Below, piece by piece: positions 1 to 12,300 of a stretch of DNA of 64,000 nucleotides (its first letter is position 1; every line of letters starts with the position of its first letter). A program made the translations under genes and the position numbers. Source of the DNA: Diplosphaera chodatii (lineage: Eukaryota; Chlorophyta; Trebouxiophyceae; Prasiolales; Stichococcaceae). The stretch lies in contig JAALGY010000037.1 of NCBI GenBank assembly GCA_032358165.1, positions 1,203,001 through 1,267,000 of the forward strand, written 5' to 3'. A model generated the notes under the pieces. The model saw only the letters and a program-made list of their open reading frames with translations. It searched no databases and was not told the DNA's origin.

Positions 1-320
1 GCCGGTGCCGTCTCTTGCACATGAAGTGGTGGTAGAGCTCGCTTCGCAGACATGGTCATGAGAACCTGCTGCCAAGGATGCTACCACTTGCAGTTCACTT
101 GTGAGCACGTTGTGTTGTCCGACAAGATGCTGAAAAGCAACAGGAAAGCGTCTGGCTGCTGATCTACTCCAAGTTTGCAGCACTGTTGACCTGTGTTGGC
201 AGGTGGTGACCGGCGCTCACCACCGACGGCTTACGCGGCGCCGTGCAGCACGATCTCCTGGGTGTGCATCGCACCGTGAGGTTCCTCGCGCGTGGCAGGC
301 GGAGCGAGCAGGCCGCAGCG
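1..320. other. Left edge, no supported gene
   Basis: I see no complete gene here. A plus-strand frame stays open from about 195 into the first proposed lipase exon without an ATG before 321, so a coding exon from further left or a 5' untranslated region are both possible. A splice-acceptor-like TTGGCAG lies near 195-201. Confidence 0.3.
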
Positions 321-3300
321 ATGGTCCCTGAAGACGACTCCAAGGAGGATATTGAGCAGGGAGATGTCCCTTTCCCGGCATTGTCATCCTCCACGGTGTG
401 CTGCTACCCTGGTGTTGCATGTGCTACTTGTGCAGCTCAGCCGGGGCAAGCTTTGTGATCAAGCCGAGCAGAATGAGCCTGTAGTAGCATTAAATGCAGT
501 ATGAGACCCTGCCACTGCACAGGACCTGGCTGAGTTGGCCACGTGCATGTTGATTGCTGCAACGCGGTGGCTGCGCACATGCAGCATCTTACAGGCGTGC
601 GGGGCAGGGACGGGCTTCTCGCTGCTCTTTGCAGGATATCGTCTCCAAGCCGGAGTGGAGCATGACATCGACCGACAGCCAGTATGATGGCGCCGCTGCT
701 GCCGCGGAACCCGGGCGCAAGCTGGAACACAGCGCGAGCCATGTCCAGAGCTACATCAGCACCCACTACAATGTGCGCACTGCGCGCGCCCGAATCAGGG
801 GTTTGCCTTGGCGGCGCATGACCGGGCCCTCAGTCCGTGTGCTATAAGAACGCGGCTCCAGCTGCCATCCGTCTGCAACACCAGCAACGCTGCTTGCTTG
901 CAAGCTTGCGCCTTGCATCGCCAGCAGGCTGCGCACCAGCGGTCACGTGACAGCGCGCGCGGGCCACCATGTCATGCAGGTGGGCAACGATGTGGTGATG
1001 CGGCTGGAGTTCATCCGCGACCGCCAAATGAAGGCCGCGCTCATCGGCATGTGGGCCGTCGAGTTCCTGGCCTTCATCGCGCTGGTCGCCTGCATCAGCC
1101 TGAAGCTGTCAAAGGTGCCTCCAAGCTCAGAGCGAGGCAGCACTTGCATCGTCCCACTGCAACAGCAGCTTCGAGTCAGTTGGCTGGGCAGCTAGTGCTC
1201 AGGCCTTGGACCGTGTTGTCAGGCCAGCATCTGCATGAACGGTGTAAATAATCTTTGGTGGCATGGGTTCACAGACGCCTGCTTGGCACTTGAGCTCACC
1301 AAACCCACCTGCTGAGGGCCCTGCAACGTGACCTGAGCTGGCACCGTCCTCTGCAGAGCTGGATACTTATTGCGACTTCACGTGCTTGCAGACGTCAGAG
1401 TGGTTCTTCAGGCGCCGGGTCACAGAGAAGACCAACGTGGTGTTCGCCAGCCTCTGCTTCACGGTCCTCGTGACGTCGCTGGGCATCTACCTGCACCGCT
1501 TGATGCTCGCCAACGCGTCTGGCAAGCGCTGGTGGGTCGCTGTGGGACTACCACTCTGCACAGACCGGGACCCGTGCGCGCTTGTACCACCAGCGCACCT
1601 GATGGAGGTTCGACGGTGCCGACAGGCATCCCCTGGGACCCGGTACCGTTTCTGTTCGGGCCTGGCCTGCATGACACTGGCCGTTCCTGCTTCGATCTGC
1701 AGGAGCTACAGGCGGAAGCGGGTTGTGAAGAAGGCCATGCTCGAACACAGCATCGTGGTACGCCAGACGCTGTCATGACCACCTGACTGACTTGCCAGGT
1801 TGACAATTGCAAAGTCTGGGATGATGGTTGCTGCCACTCGTGCTGTCCGCCATTTATCTTGTGGCTGTGATGACGGCTGCAGCTGATCATCGTGGCGTCT
1901 TGGCTCATCACCAACGCTTATGTGGTGGCGGCGCCCTGCCGCTGGTTCGATGGCTTCATCATTGTCAATGGTGCGCCACAAACCCTCAGCGCTGCCGATG
2001 TCTGCCAGGTCGTGGCAGCACCTGTGTCGAGTGCACGGCACGCTCCGCATCACACCACTCACACCGTCAGTAGCTGACCGTCATGTTCTGAGCATATCCA
2101 GGAGTCATCCAGTGGAGTGGCTGGTGAGTCTGGCTGCACCCACTTCCAGCCCTGACTCCGACCCTCACATGCATGCCAAAACCAGCTGAAGACCTTTCTG
2201 GCAAATGCTTTGGTGTTGGTGTACCAAGTGCCTGGTACCAGCTGCTGAGCCACGCCCTGCTGCAGGAATGCCATCTTCGCGGTGTTCCTCATGTACGCGC
2301 ACGACACCAACCCCTGGGTCAGGCGCACAGGTGCTTCCTGCTGCCCCATCCAGCTTCTCGTGACCATCACCCGGCTGGGCCCCACGTTGATCGTGGTGTG
2401 CCCACAGCGTGCTGTGTCTGCTGCGTTGTTGGGTAACTCTGCATACGGGGTGCGCAAGCCGAATGGCACACTGCGCGGCACGCGGGTCGTGGTGCTGTTG
2501 CGCCGCAGCATTGCAGGGCTGCTTCGAGAGGGGCAGCGCCTTGGGGGCTGCCGCCTGACGCTGTCACCTCTGCTGCAGGGTTCAAACGGTGGCGACCAAA
2601 CAGCATCCTCATGGACGCGCCCAGAGTAATCCACGTGGACAAGCTCGCGATCTTCTTGGTGGTGGAGGGCATGCTGATAGCCATCGGCGTCCTGTCCTAC
2701 AGTGCGCACACCCCTGAAATCTGCTTGGCTCAGCACCCACACTTGTCACCCTGGTCCGCAGGGACATCAGCACACGCCTGCTGGCCAACAGCTTTGTCCG
2801 CCAGCTGTGCGCTCTCCTGCACGTGGCCAGGTCTCATCCAAGCTCACTCCCCTGCTGCCAAGCCGCTGTTGTCACCCTGCTCCAGGGGGTGGGGCGAGCG
2901 TCCCGGCGGCGCTGAAGGCCGCCGGCTGCAAGACGCTCGCCTACCAGTGCAGCGTGTCCACGCCAGTGACAGTGCTGCTCGGCCTGGTCACTGCATCGTT
3001 CGTCGGGTGCGTCTGTGCACACCCGCATGCCAGCGCTGTAGGTAAGCGACCGTGCTGTTGAGGCCAGGACACACTGCAAACGAGTGCACTGCAGGTATTT
3101 CGTCGGAGTGCTGTGGTTCTACCGCCAAGCCTATGCCATGCTCCGTCAGAAGCCATGTGAGCATTGCATATTGCATGCAGTCACCACAGAGCAGTCGGCT
3201 GTGTTCGCACGCCATCGTGGCATCCCTCAAAACCCTAAATCGCTGCAGAGAGCCGACACCGCGCGCTGTGTCCCCTGCAGACAACACCATGCGCATGGCG

Positions 3301-6300
3301 AACTTGAACATCAGAATACAGGTGAGGATGGACGGTGGTGCACACAAGCAGCACGTGACAAGTGCTTGTCGATGCCTTGCGCTTCTGCCAACGCAATCTG
3401 CGCACCCTCAAAGTCTGGTTTGGAGGTGTCACACTCATCTGAAATGTGCTGTGCTGCAGTCACGGGTGCGCGGCGTGGCAATGGGTTTCTTCGTCCTGTG
3501 CCTCATCCTGTTGACCTATGTGACGTACGGCAGCTGCAAGTCCTACCTGCAGGTGCTGAGAATGTGTGCACACAATTGCAACACGTTCGCTGCCGCTGGC
3601 TTACCACCTTCCACATGATCGAACAGCCAATTGTACGATAGCTGTGCTAGAGGCGACATGATGATTTGCACCTGTCCACACACCCCACAATAACCGATTG
3701 TGTCTCGGTCATCTGGCTGCAGTCCTGGCTCGGCTTTCTACCTATGAACATCGTCATGACAGGGGTGAGTGGGCAGCTGCTGCTGCTGCTGCTTTTTGGA
3801 AATATGTTTCCTGAGCCCGCTGACATTGCACACCGTCGTGTGCATGTGAACATCATGCTGGCATTGACCCAGTGTGCCTGGCTGCTGTGCACCTACTGCA
3901 CACATAAACCATGGTCACTGCAGTACCGACCCCGACTGGTGCAAACCTTCACGCTGCAGATCGCGTGCGTCAACTCCTTCCTGTCGATGCCCAGCAAGGG
4001 CAAGTCGGACCAGGGCACCATGCAAGTGTGGCTGCAGGCAAGCGGTCGGGGCGTGGCTGCATAGCGCCGCCCACTGGGAGCAGCGACTGCCTGCCATGCC
4101 TGCCACGCCGCTGCACAACGCACTGCATCCCTCAGGCGGATGTGCACATGTATGTGCGGGTCCTGCCAGCATGGGGCACCCGCCGCAGCTGCGGCCCTTG
4201 CGGCTTGCAGGAGTTTGCGTGGAGTGAGGCGGACCTGCCGGCCCGGCGGGAGGAGCGCCGCAGCGGGCTGTGCAACGCGCGGGGGGACAGTCCCATGGAC
4301 CGGCAGCCCATGTGAGACGCATGCTGGGGGCTCAGGGAACCAGGATTTTGACAGTCTTATGCGCTCTTGTGAGGTTGTCAATGGCTTGACGTCAGCGACT
4401 CACTGCCTCAGGGCGGCACTCTCGTCGCCCTGACATTGACTCGTCTCGCTGCAGGTTCTGCTTTGAGACGTCGCTGAAGGCGCTGTACTGGAGCATCCTG
4501 GTGTATCGATATGAGGAGGTGGGATAGAGTCCGAGTTGATCTGATGCACTGACGATGTGTTGTTTCGGGTAGGGCCCGACCTGCTTGCTTGGCCTGACGT
4601 CTGGCACACGAGTCTCACATCTCATGGCGACCCATTGTATATGACGCAGGCAAAAGACGACGGCGGCATCACGCTAGAAAAGGGCATGGCACTGTACGAC
4701 CTGAAGCACTTTGAGCTGGTGAGCGCCTCGGCGGCGGTTTGGCTGACGTGTGCAGATGCAGAGTGTGCCACGTGTGTCTTGCGCCGCACCCGGCTGGTCG
4801 CAGACAGCAGCTCCAGGTGGTGATGGCGTGCAAGCATGTGCCGCTATTGCTGTGACAAACTCAGCGGTCTGGCAGCCGGTCATGATGCGTGCTGCCTGCA
4901 GCTGTGGCACCGCAAGGTGGACACCAAGTGCCTCATGGCCTGGAACGACAACCTGGTGGTGCTGTCCTTCCGGGGCACCGCCTCCTTCCGCAATGTGCTG
5001 GCGGATGTCAAGGTGCAAAAACCCTACAGTCCTGAATCCTAAATTTCCCATGGGCGCATGAGCGTGGCTGCAGCCTGCTCTGCTGTCGGTCGGTGCCAGA
5101 CGCGGGGCGGTGCTCTGCTGCTGCAGGCGTGGTACGCCGTGCACCCGCCCAGGCGCGGGCAGTGCTGGGCCTTCACGCGCCCCTATGTGCACCAGGTGCG
5201 GTGATCCGCAGTGAAGAGCTGGGTGCTGCTCCACCTTTGCTGCCAAACTCAAAACAACACAAGCAAGCAGGCGTCCATCCGGGGGATGTGCATGATGGTG
5301 CCCTGCTGCAGGGCTTCCTGCGGGCGTGGCGCGACAGCGGCCTGTGCACCAAGGTGGTCGCCCGCATCAACCAGCTGGTCACGGCGCTCAGGCACAAGGG
5401 CGGCAACGTGCGTGTGCTCGTGACAGGTGTGCCTGTTGCAATTCTGTCGCAAACACCTGCTGCATTGCAGCATGTATGGGGAAGGCCTGACAAATTGGCA
5501 AGTTGATGAATAGCTGATATATGATCGAGTCAGTGAGCACATGATGTTAAGAGCAGCCAACATAATGCTACAGGACACAGCTTGGGCGGCGCACTGGCGA
5601 CGCTGGCAGCCTTCGACATCCAGGAGGCATGCCAGTCGCTGCCACAGATGTCCTTGTCGGTGCGGATAGCACATACTTCGGTGCTGCAGATGAAGCTGCA
5701 AGTTCAGGCCATCTGCAGTGTCAGAGCAGCTGGCTTGCTGCTCTGAGCTTTCGAACGCTCAGGAGCTTGAGTGTCACACTCTGATGAACGGGTGGTGACT
5801 GGCCAGCTGCAGCTGCATGACCATCAGCTGGGAAAGGCCCTGTGCATCTTGTCCTGGTACGGCACCCAATTGCAGCCGCATCGCAACCCATCCAACCGTG
5901 GCAACCCTGCGCAGGTCTACACCTTTGGAGCGCCAAGGGTCGGCAACCACGCCTTTGCCCGCGAATGCCGCGACAAGCTGCCCGAGCTGTGGAACGTCAT
6001 CAACGACCAGGTCGGCTGCCTCGCACCACAGTGGCTCCGTCTGCTGCCCCAGAGTGTTGGACAGCGCCACGCTAGTGGTTGCCCGTTGTACCTTGCTTCC
6101 AAAGACCTCCTGTTGCACGTCGCGGTTGCCGTGCCGTTTGCTGGCCTCCAGATGATGAGGCATGCTGCAAGTGCGACGCGCTGCTGCTGCCCCTCAGCAC
6201 AGCTCGCGTCCGGGTCTGCAGGACACGGTGCCGAGGGCCGCCAAGTTCCTGTTCATGTACAAGCGCCCCGGGCAGCGGGTGCTGATCAACTCGGACGGCG

Positions 6301-8495
6301 ACATGATCGTGCGCACCCGCAACCCTCCCGCCCTTCGGCTGTGTTCAGGGCCCTGCTACCATGGCTCGAGACCTTGTTGTAGCGCTGCAGATGCCAGTAT
6401 GCTGTGCATGCACCTGGAGGCCCCCGGGACCGCCTTTGCACCAGCGTCCGTCTGCCTTGGCGCCTCCACATTGGCCACAGGCACTTACGGCGCACGCATG
6501 GGAAGGCAGGCTGCTGCGGACCGCGCTTTGACGCCCACAGCATGAGGGCTTTGAGGCAAGCACACTGTCAGCGTGCATCTGCTGGAGCTGAGGACTCGTG
6601 GTGGTGCCCGCCCCCGCAGGTGCGCCCCAGCTATGTGGAGACCTCGGTGCAGAAGCGCACCACGTCCAGCGTGGCGCACCACCTGCTGATCAACTACCAG
6701 CGGGCGCACATCGCCATCATCAAGGCGCAGTTCACGTCCAAGCGCCTGGAAAACGGCATGACGGTGAGGCCGCCTCAGCGGGCGGCTGCCGGCTGGTTGC
6801 TGTCACAGGACCCCACATCAGCAGTATACAGCCAGGGGCCACACTTGCCTCCAGATGAAGCGTCCGCCGATGGGACGTTCATCCCAACATGTCTTGCAAC
6901 TGCTGTCTGTCAAGGACGTTTCGCATGTCCCAAGCCTGTGAGGCAGTTGCCAGTCTAGCAGTACCCGAGGCACAGCGAGTCGAGTCATTGCCAGCCGACG
7001 GTGGCACGCTCTTCACTGCAGGGTGTGCTGGCGGTGGCGCAGGCGTGCGGGATGCAGGGCCTGCTAAAGGCCGCAGGCATCGTGTACAAGGTAGGTGCTA
7101 CAGGCTTTGGATGACGGGACACTGGCCCAGTGATCCCACCGTGTGCTGCAAATGTAGGCGCAGCTAACGGCCTGGGGTGAGAAAATGATTTGCCATGGCA
7201 TTGCACGGTCCTGCTCCTTAAACAGTGTATGTTGCTGAGACTGTCCGCCACCTGCGGCAGGATCTTAACCACCTGGAGCAGCTCGGCAGCACAGGCGCCA
7301 AGCTGATCGACAGCGCAACGCCAGCCGCCGCAAAGGTACGTCCCTGCATCAGCCAAGTTGAGCGATGGTGCATTAGGCATTCTGTGGAGCCGCTATCACC
7401 ACGTGGCGCCTGATTGTGCTTCTCGCAGCAAACCTTTTGACGGCAGGTGATCACATTGCTGTGGCCAGGCACAGCATGCAACGCTGCGCAGCACGATCCT
7501 AGAAAGCAGGCTCACCATGTTCGTCTGGCATGCAGCGGACGCTGCAGAAGCTGTCGTCATGGAGCTGTGGGGGCTGCGGCATGATGCCAGTCGCGCCCGG
7601 CTCCAACAGCGAAGGTCTGCGGCACATCTCATCGTTGATGCGGACTGATGCTTCAGCGCCTCAGCGTGATTGTTTGTGGTCCCTGCTGGCATGTGCTGCG
7701 GACAAGTGCGCCTACTGTAATGGCCTGCACTGGCAGCAAACTCTCTCAGACATGCATCAGGGTGTGCTGCTGCAGCCTCATGCTGTCACACCCTGCTGGA
7801 CACACCTTACAGCTCGTGATGTTCAGACATCAATACAGGCCCGACGGCATCAGCAGAGGAGGCGCCAGATGTCGAGAGGGGGGACGGCGTGGGGGCCACG
7901 TCAGGCGACGCCCGCTATGCTGCCGCGATCGCTGCTGTGGTGATGGGGTTTGCCAGACTGTGCAAGCTCGACCGCCTCACGGTGTTGTGTTTGCTCTGTG
8001 GGCTGCGCAAGCAACACCCGGGCTTGTGTTGTCGTTGGACACTACCTTTGTGGCGGAGGGCTGTTGTTGCTTCACCTGTCATCTGGACCCTGTTTGGTAT
8101 GAGTGCCTGCACTCCTGCAGGCGGACGACGCCGCCCAGGGTCCCAGCGAGGCGCAGGCGGGGGCGGCGGTCGCTGCAGGGGGGGACCTGGATGTGGATGA
8201 CGGCCAGCAGGAGCTGGTGCATGGTGGCGGCGGCGGCAGCCGCGGCAGCCGCAGCGGTGCAGATGACGAGCTGCACAGCTATGCGGGCGAGCTGGTAAGC
8301 TGGTCTAGCTTCGTTGCCTCAGCCTCCCTGTCCAAAGCACACAACCGCACACATGACACTCTAGTGTCCCTGACGGCAGCAGCTGTCGGTGTGCAGGTGG
8401 CTGGGCAGTGCATGTACACTCGGATTGATGGCGTCAGCACACCGTCGAGGAGTAGCATTGAGGAACCACGGTCTCAGCCGTCCCAGCGCCGCTGA
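321..8495 (+). CDS. Multi-spanning membrane protein with C-terminal class 3 lipase domain (sn-1 DAG-lipase-like)
   Basis: Predicted serine esterase acting on membrane acyl lipids, embedded in a membrane. The N-terminal part (exons 321-395, 635-772, 980-1114, about 1359-1531, 1703-1757 and on to about 3.8 kb) encodes many hydrophobic segments, for example MWAVEFLAFIALVACISL and GFFVLCLILLTYVTYG. The lipase domain follows: LVVLSFRGTASF (4902-5012), GFLRAW (5312-5426), the nucleophile elbow GHSLGG with catalytic Ser (5574-5659), TFGAPRVGNHAFA (5915-6010), the catalytic Asp in DTVPR (6222-6308) and a His in VAHHLLINY (6620-6763). The C-terminal exons (7022-7090, 7261-7335, 7536-7614, 7857-7939, 8121-8294, 8397-8495) are acidic and Gly-rich. 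The layout recalls diacylglycerol lipases, but more membrane segments are visible here than the four usual in animal DAGL. Some joins at 1.8-3.5 kb and 4.7-4.9 kb are unresolved, and the start at 321 is a choice supported by in-phase splicing. Confidence 0.75.
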
Positions 8496-9340
8496 AACCT
8501 TGCAAATGCAGATCCCTGAGGAACTCATTGTTTTCCTGCGCTTTGGTTATGCCAATCTAATTGCTATTGTACCCTGTTGAGGGGTTGTTGGCGAAATGCC
8601 ACTGCCTGCCATGCACTGTCTGGCCGAGTTCAGTATTATTTCTTTGTTGTCAAGCAGGTCTTGCTTGTTAGAGATCAACATACAGCCGATCAGGCATAAG
8701 AGGTTCTGTAGCTTCTCGAGCTGCACAGCGCTAGATGTTATGCCTACAGCTGTTGGAGAGTGTGCAGTTTCCACCAAGGACGTCCCAAGTCATCGCACCG
8801 GAAACACAAACATTCAAGCCTACAGTTTGAACACCGGTAAGAAGGACCGCTGAATAGAGTTTCCAGACGCTGAGTCGGGTTATCGCTGCGCCATTGCGCA
8901 GAGCCTCACCAAACGCTGAAACAGGAACATCACCCGAGACTGTGTCTGGGTGTAATCACACCACCAGGGCACCGCACCATGCAGCAGCATTGGCACCAAA
9001 GCAAAATTGCAGGCCAACTCCCTGCTGACTAGAGACACATGAACCAAGCACACTGAAGAATTCCAGGAGAGAGAGTTGTGTTGGAGCAAGTTGTGTAGGA
9101 ACCGCTGTCGTGAGCACCGAGTGCACACTGCTGCCTGCCGAAAGCAAGAACCACAAAGAAACATCTGCGCCTGATGCCGCCGCTGCAGCCCGGCCGGCAG
9201 TCACATTGCCGGCTGGGCGCTTGCAGCCCAGACGGAATCAGCACGTGTGTTGCGGGACGCAGGCCCGCAACACACCTGCTGCTTCCTGCTGTCCGCTGCG
9301 CCGCCACTTGCCAGGTTAGGAAGTACTACGAGTAACGGCT
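8496..9340. other. Convergent 3' intergenic region
   Basis: The lipase gene ends on the left and receptor kinase 1 ends on the right, so this stretch should hold two 3' untranslated regions and terminators. Base composition is more AT-rich than in the neighbouring exons. No coding exon, RNA gene or repeat was recognised. Confidence 0.5.
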
Positions 9341-12300
9341 TCACTCTACCGAGTGCAGCGCTGCGCTTGCGGCAGCCCGGAGCTCTTTCTCCTCCGCCAG
9401 CTTCTGCACCGCCGCATCCGCCGCGGCGCCCAGGCTGCTGTCCTTGGGCGGCATCATCAGCCCCGCAGCCGCCGCCTCTGGCGGCGGGCTGTCCTTCATC
9501 CTGCTGCCGCCGTCGGCGGCCGCCAGCCGGCCGTACGTGCTGCCGTCGGCCCCCTCGCCCGCCCGCGCCGCGACGCTCGCTGCCTGGAAGGGCGACGGCG
9601 CGACGCCAGGCTGCTGCAGCGCGCTCGCCCCACCCGCTCCTGCGTCACCCGCAGAGGCGGCCTTCGGGGGGCTGCCGAGCATTTGACCGAACCCGCCGGC
9701 AGCGGCGCCGGCGTCCGCCGCTGGAGGTGGGGACTCGAGGGTGGGCTCCAGCCAGGCGGGGGCCTCGTGCGCGCGGCGCCGGTCGAGCGACCTGCGGCCC
9801 CGGCGGCCCTCCAGGCTGTACCGGATGGTCCCACCCTCGGAGGTGCCCTGCTGCATCAGGGGGCGGAAGCGCTCCGGGGTCTCTGCGCTGGCCTGCCGCA
9901 GCAGGCTCTCCGAGGGCGGCACCACCGACGCGGCGGCCGCCAGTGCTGCGGCGGCGGCGGCCTGCCGCTCGGGAGGCGTCAGGGCCCCGTCGGCGAGTCC
10001 TGTCACCGGCGCTGAGCCCTGGCGGTCGAAGGCGAAGCTGTGCGGCGCGGTCCTGGACATGAACCTGCCCGCCACGGAGGCGCGGTCGCCGCTGCTGCCG
10101 CTGCTGCCGGCGCGCGAGATCTCCTCGGCGACGCTGTACAGCGGGTCCGTCCGCTGGCGCCCAGAGGCAGACTGGGGAGGCCCCGTGGGCCGAGGGGCCA
10201 CGCTGCCGCCGCTGACGCCAGCTGCTGCTGCGACTGCAGCCGCCGCTGCACCGGCGGCCGCGGGCGGCGCACCCGCCTCTGGCGGCTCCGCGCTGCCTGA
10301 AGGAGTGCCCAGGTTTGCTGCGAACGACAGCTCGGTATCTGCATTTGACGTTGCCGATGCCTGGCTCTCGTTGTGCTGGAGTGCCGGGTGTGCGCCCGCC
10401 CCAGTCGCCGGCGAAGACACCATTGGCTGCGGCGCATTGGCTGCGGCGTCTGGGCTGCCTTCCGCTGCCGCCGCCGCTGCCAAGGCCACGGCCACCGCTG
10501 CTGGCGGGCCGGCCGAATCCTCGAGGTCGGGCGTCACGGATCCCGAGCGCCGGCCGGCGCTGCTGGAGGAGGAGCCGGTCGTGATGCGGCGGGGCGGCGG
10601 CGGCCGGGGCGCCACGCCGCCCCCGCCCTCCGAATCCGAGCTGCTGCTCTTCTTCTTGCCCAGCAGCTCCCTGCGGTTGGCAGCAAGCTCGTGTGAGTGT
10701 GGTTTCGCAGCGGCACACGTACTGGAAAAGCAAGTGAGATGCAGGCATCCATGATTTCGTGAGCGTGCTGACAGATGGCGCAGCTTGACGTGGCCTCGAG
10801 CATCCTCGAGCGAGCAATACCTGACCAGCATTTCACAGCAGTGTGCACATCGCATCATGTGCTGACGCTGGCCAGTGCCATTGCTCTCGAGCCATCGGGT
10901 ACAGTTTGCGGACTAACTGACATATCAGCGCCAGGAGCACGGCAGACAGACTGTTGCCAGGCGAGCAAAGCGCCATGCTGCGCAGCGCACCTGATCGAGA
11001 AGGAGCTGCGCTTGGCGGTCGGCAGCGCCTGCACGGGCGGCGCGGCGGCCTGCGCCGCAACCGCCTTGGCCTGCAGCGCCAGCTCCCGGATGACCTCCTC
11101 CACCGTCGGCCTGCAGCAGCCATGAGCAGCGGGTGTGCGTCGTGTATGAGGCATGAGGCGTGTCAGCGTCTCCAGGCCGCTGACTTGTCAGTGCACGTGC
11201 AGAAGGTGTGCGGAGCTGTCAGATGAGACGACAGTTGGAAGCAGTTGGCTGGTGCGGTTGCCGCCGTGGCCGCCTCGTGGCGGGGTGGCGCAGCACCTGT
11301 TCTGCGCGGTGTTGTCCCAGCAGCGCTGCATGAGGCCCCGGTAGTCGGGCGGCATGTCGGCGGGCACGTCGGGGCGCTGCCCCTTGTGCACCACCGCGAA
11401 CAGCACCGCCGGCATGCCCATGCCCGCGTACGGCGTTGCCCCCGAGTACAGCTGGCACATGATCACGCCCAGGCTGTACACATCCACCTGCACGGTTGCA
11501 CATGATCATCAGTCTCAAACCTGGGGTGGTCAGAGCCAAGCCATACACAAGGATGTCTTTCCAGCAGACCCCTTTGCTCTCCTGATGCACATAGACGCAC
11601 TGATGCAGCAATGGCAGGTGTGCAGGCTGGAACGCCTCGGTCCGCTCACCGCTTTGGTGAGGCGCTGCTCGTTGAGCATCTCCGGCGGCATGTAGCTGAC
11701 GGTGCCCATGGTGGCCGCGCTCACGTGGGTCTTGTGCTCCGACACCAGACGACTGAGCCCGAAGTCCGCAAGCCTGCAGATGATACACTCACACTAGCTA
11801 TCAGACTTGTCCATAGGTGAAGGAGATAAGCAGCGGCCTCAGCTGTATGCAAGTGTTAGGAACAAGATGTTCTGCGAAAGTCAAATCACGATATTGCGAC
11901 CACCCTCTGCACGCACTTGCAGATGAAGCCGCGGGCATCGCTGGCCGTCGACTTCAGCAGCACGTTCGCCGGCTTCAGGTCGCCGTGGATGATGCCCACG
12001 GAGTGCAGGTAGTGCATGCCGTTCGCGATGTCCAGCAGCGTGCGGTACACATTCCCCTGCACAGGTGGCAGTGCAACGCTCAGTGCCCGGTGCCCCACAT
12101 GATGCAGGGGCCCCCTCTCGAGCTGGCGCCACCAGCAGCGTGTGGGCCTGTCGTAGGAGGCGTCAGTGTTTGGGTGAGGGTTGGAAATGCCCTGGAGGCA
12201 GGAGCAGCGGCATGGCTCACCAGGTCAAGGGTGGCGTCTGTGCGCTTGTAAAAGCGCCGAGCCTGGATGGCCTGCTCCAGGCTGCCCCGGTCCGCATACT

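Noticed and set aside
4021..4040. GC-AG intron in the lipase gene after WLQ
   Set aside because: A normal GT donor in the same phase exists a few bases upstream (after ATGCAA), so a non-canonical donor is not required.
9741..10754. 337-codon plus-strand open frame
   Set aside because: It lies opposite the long C-terminal exon of receptor kinase 1, which has in-frame continuity with the kinase. The antisense frame is a composition artefact.
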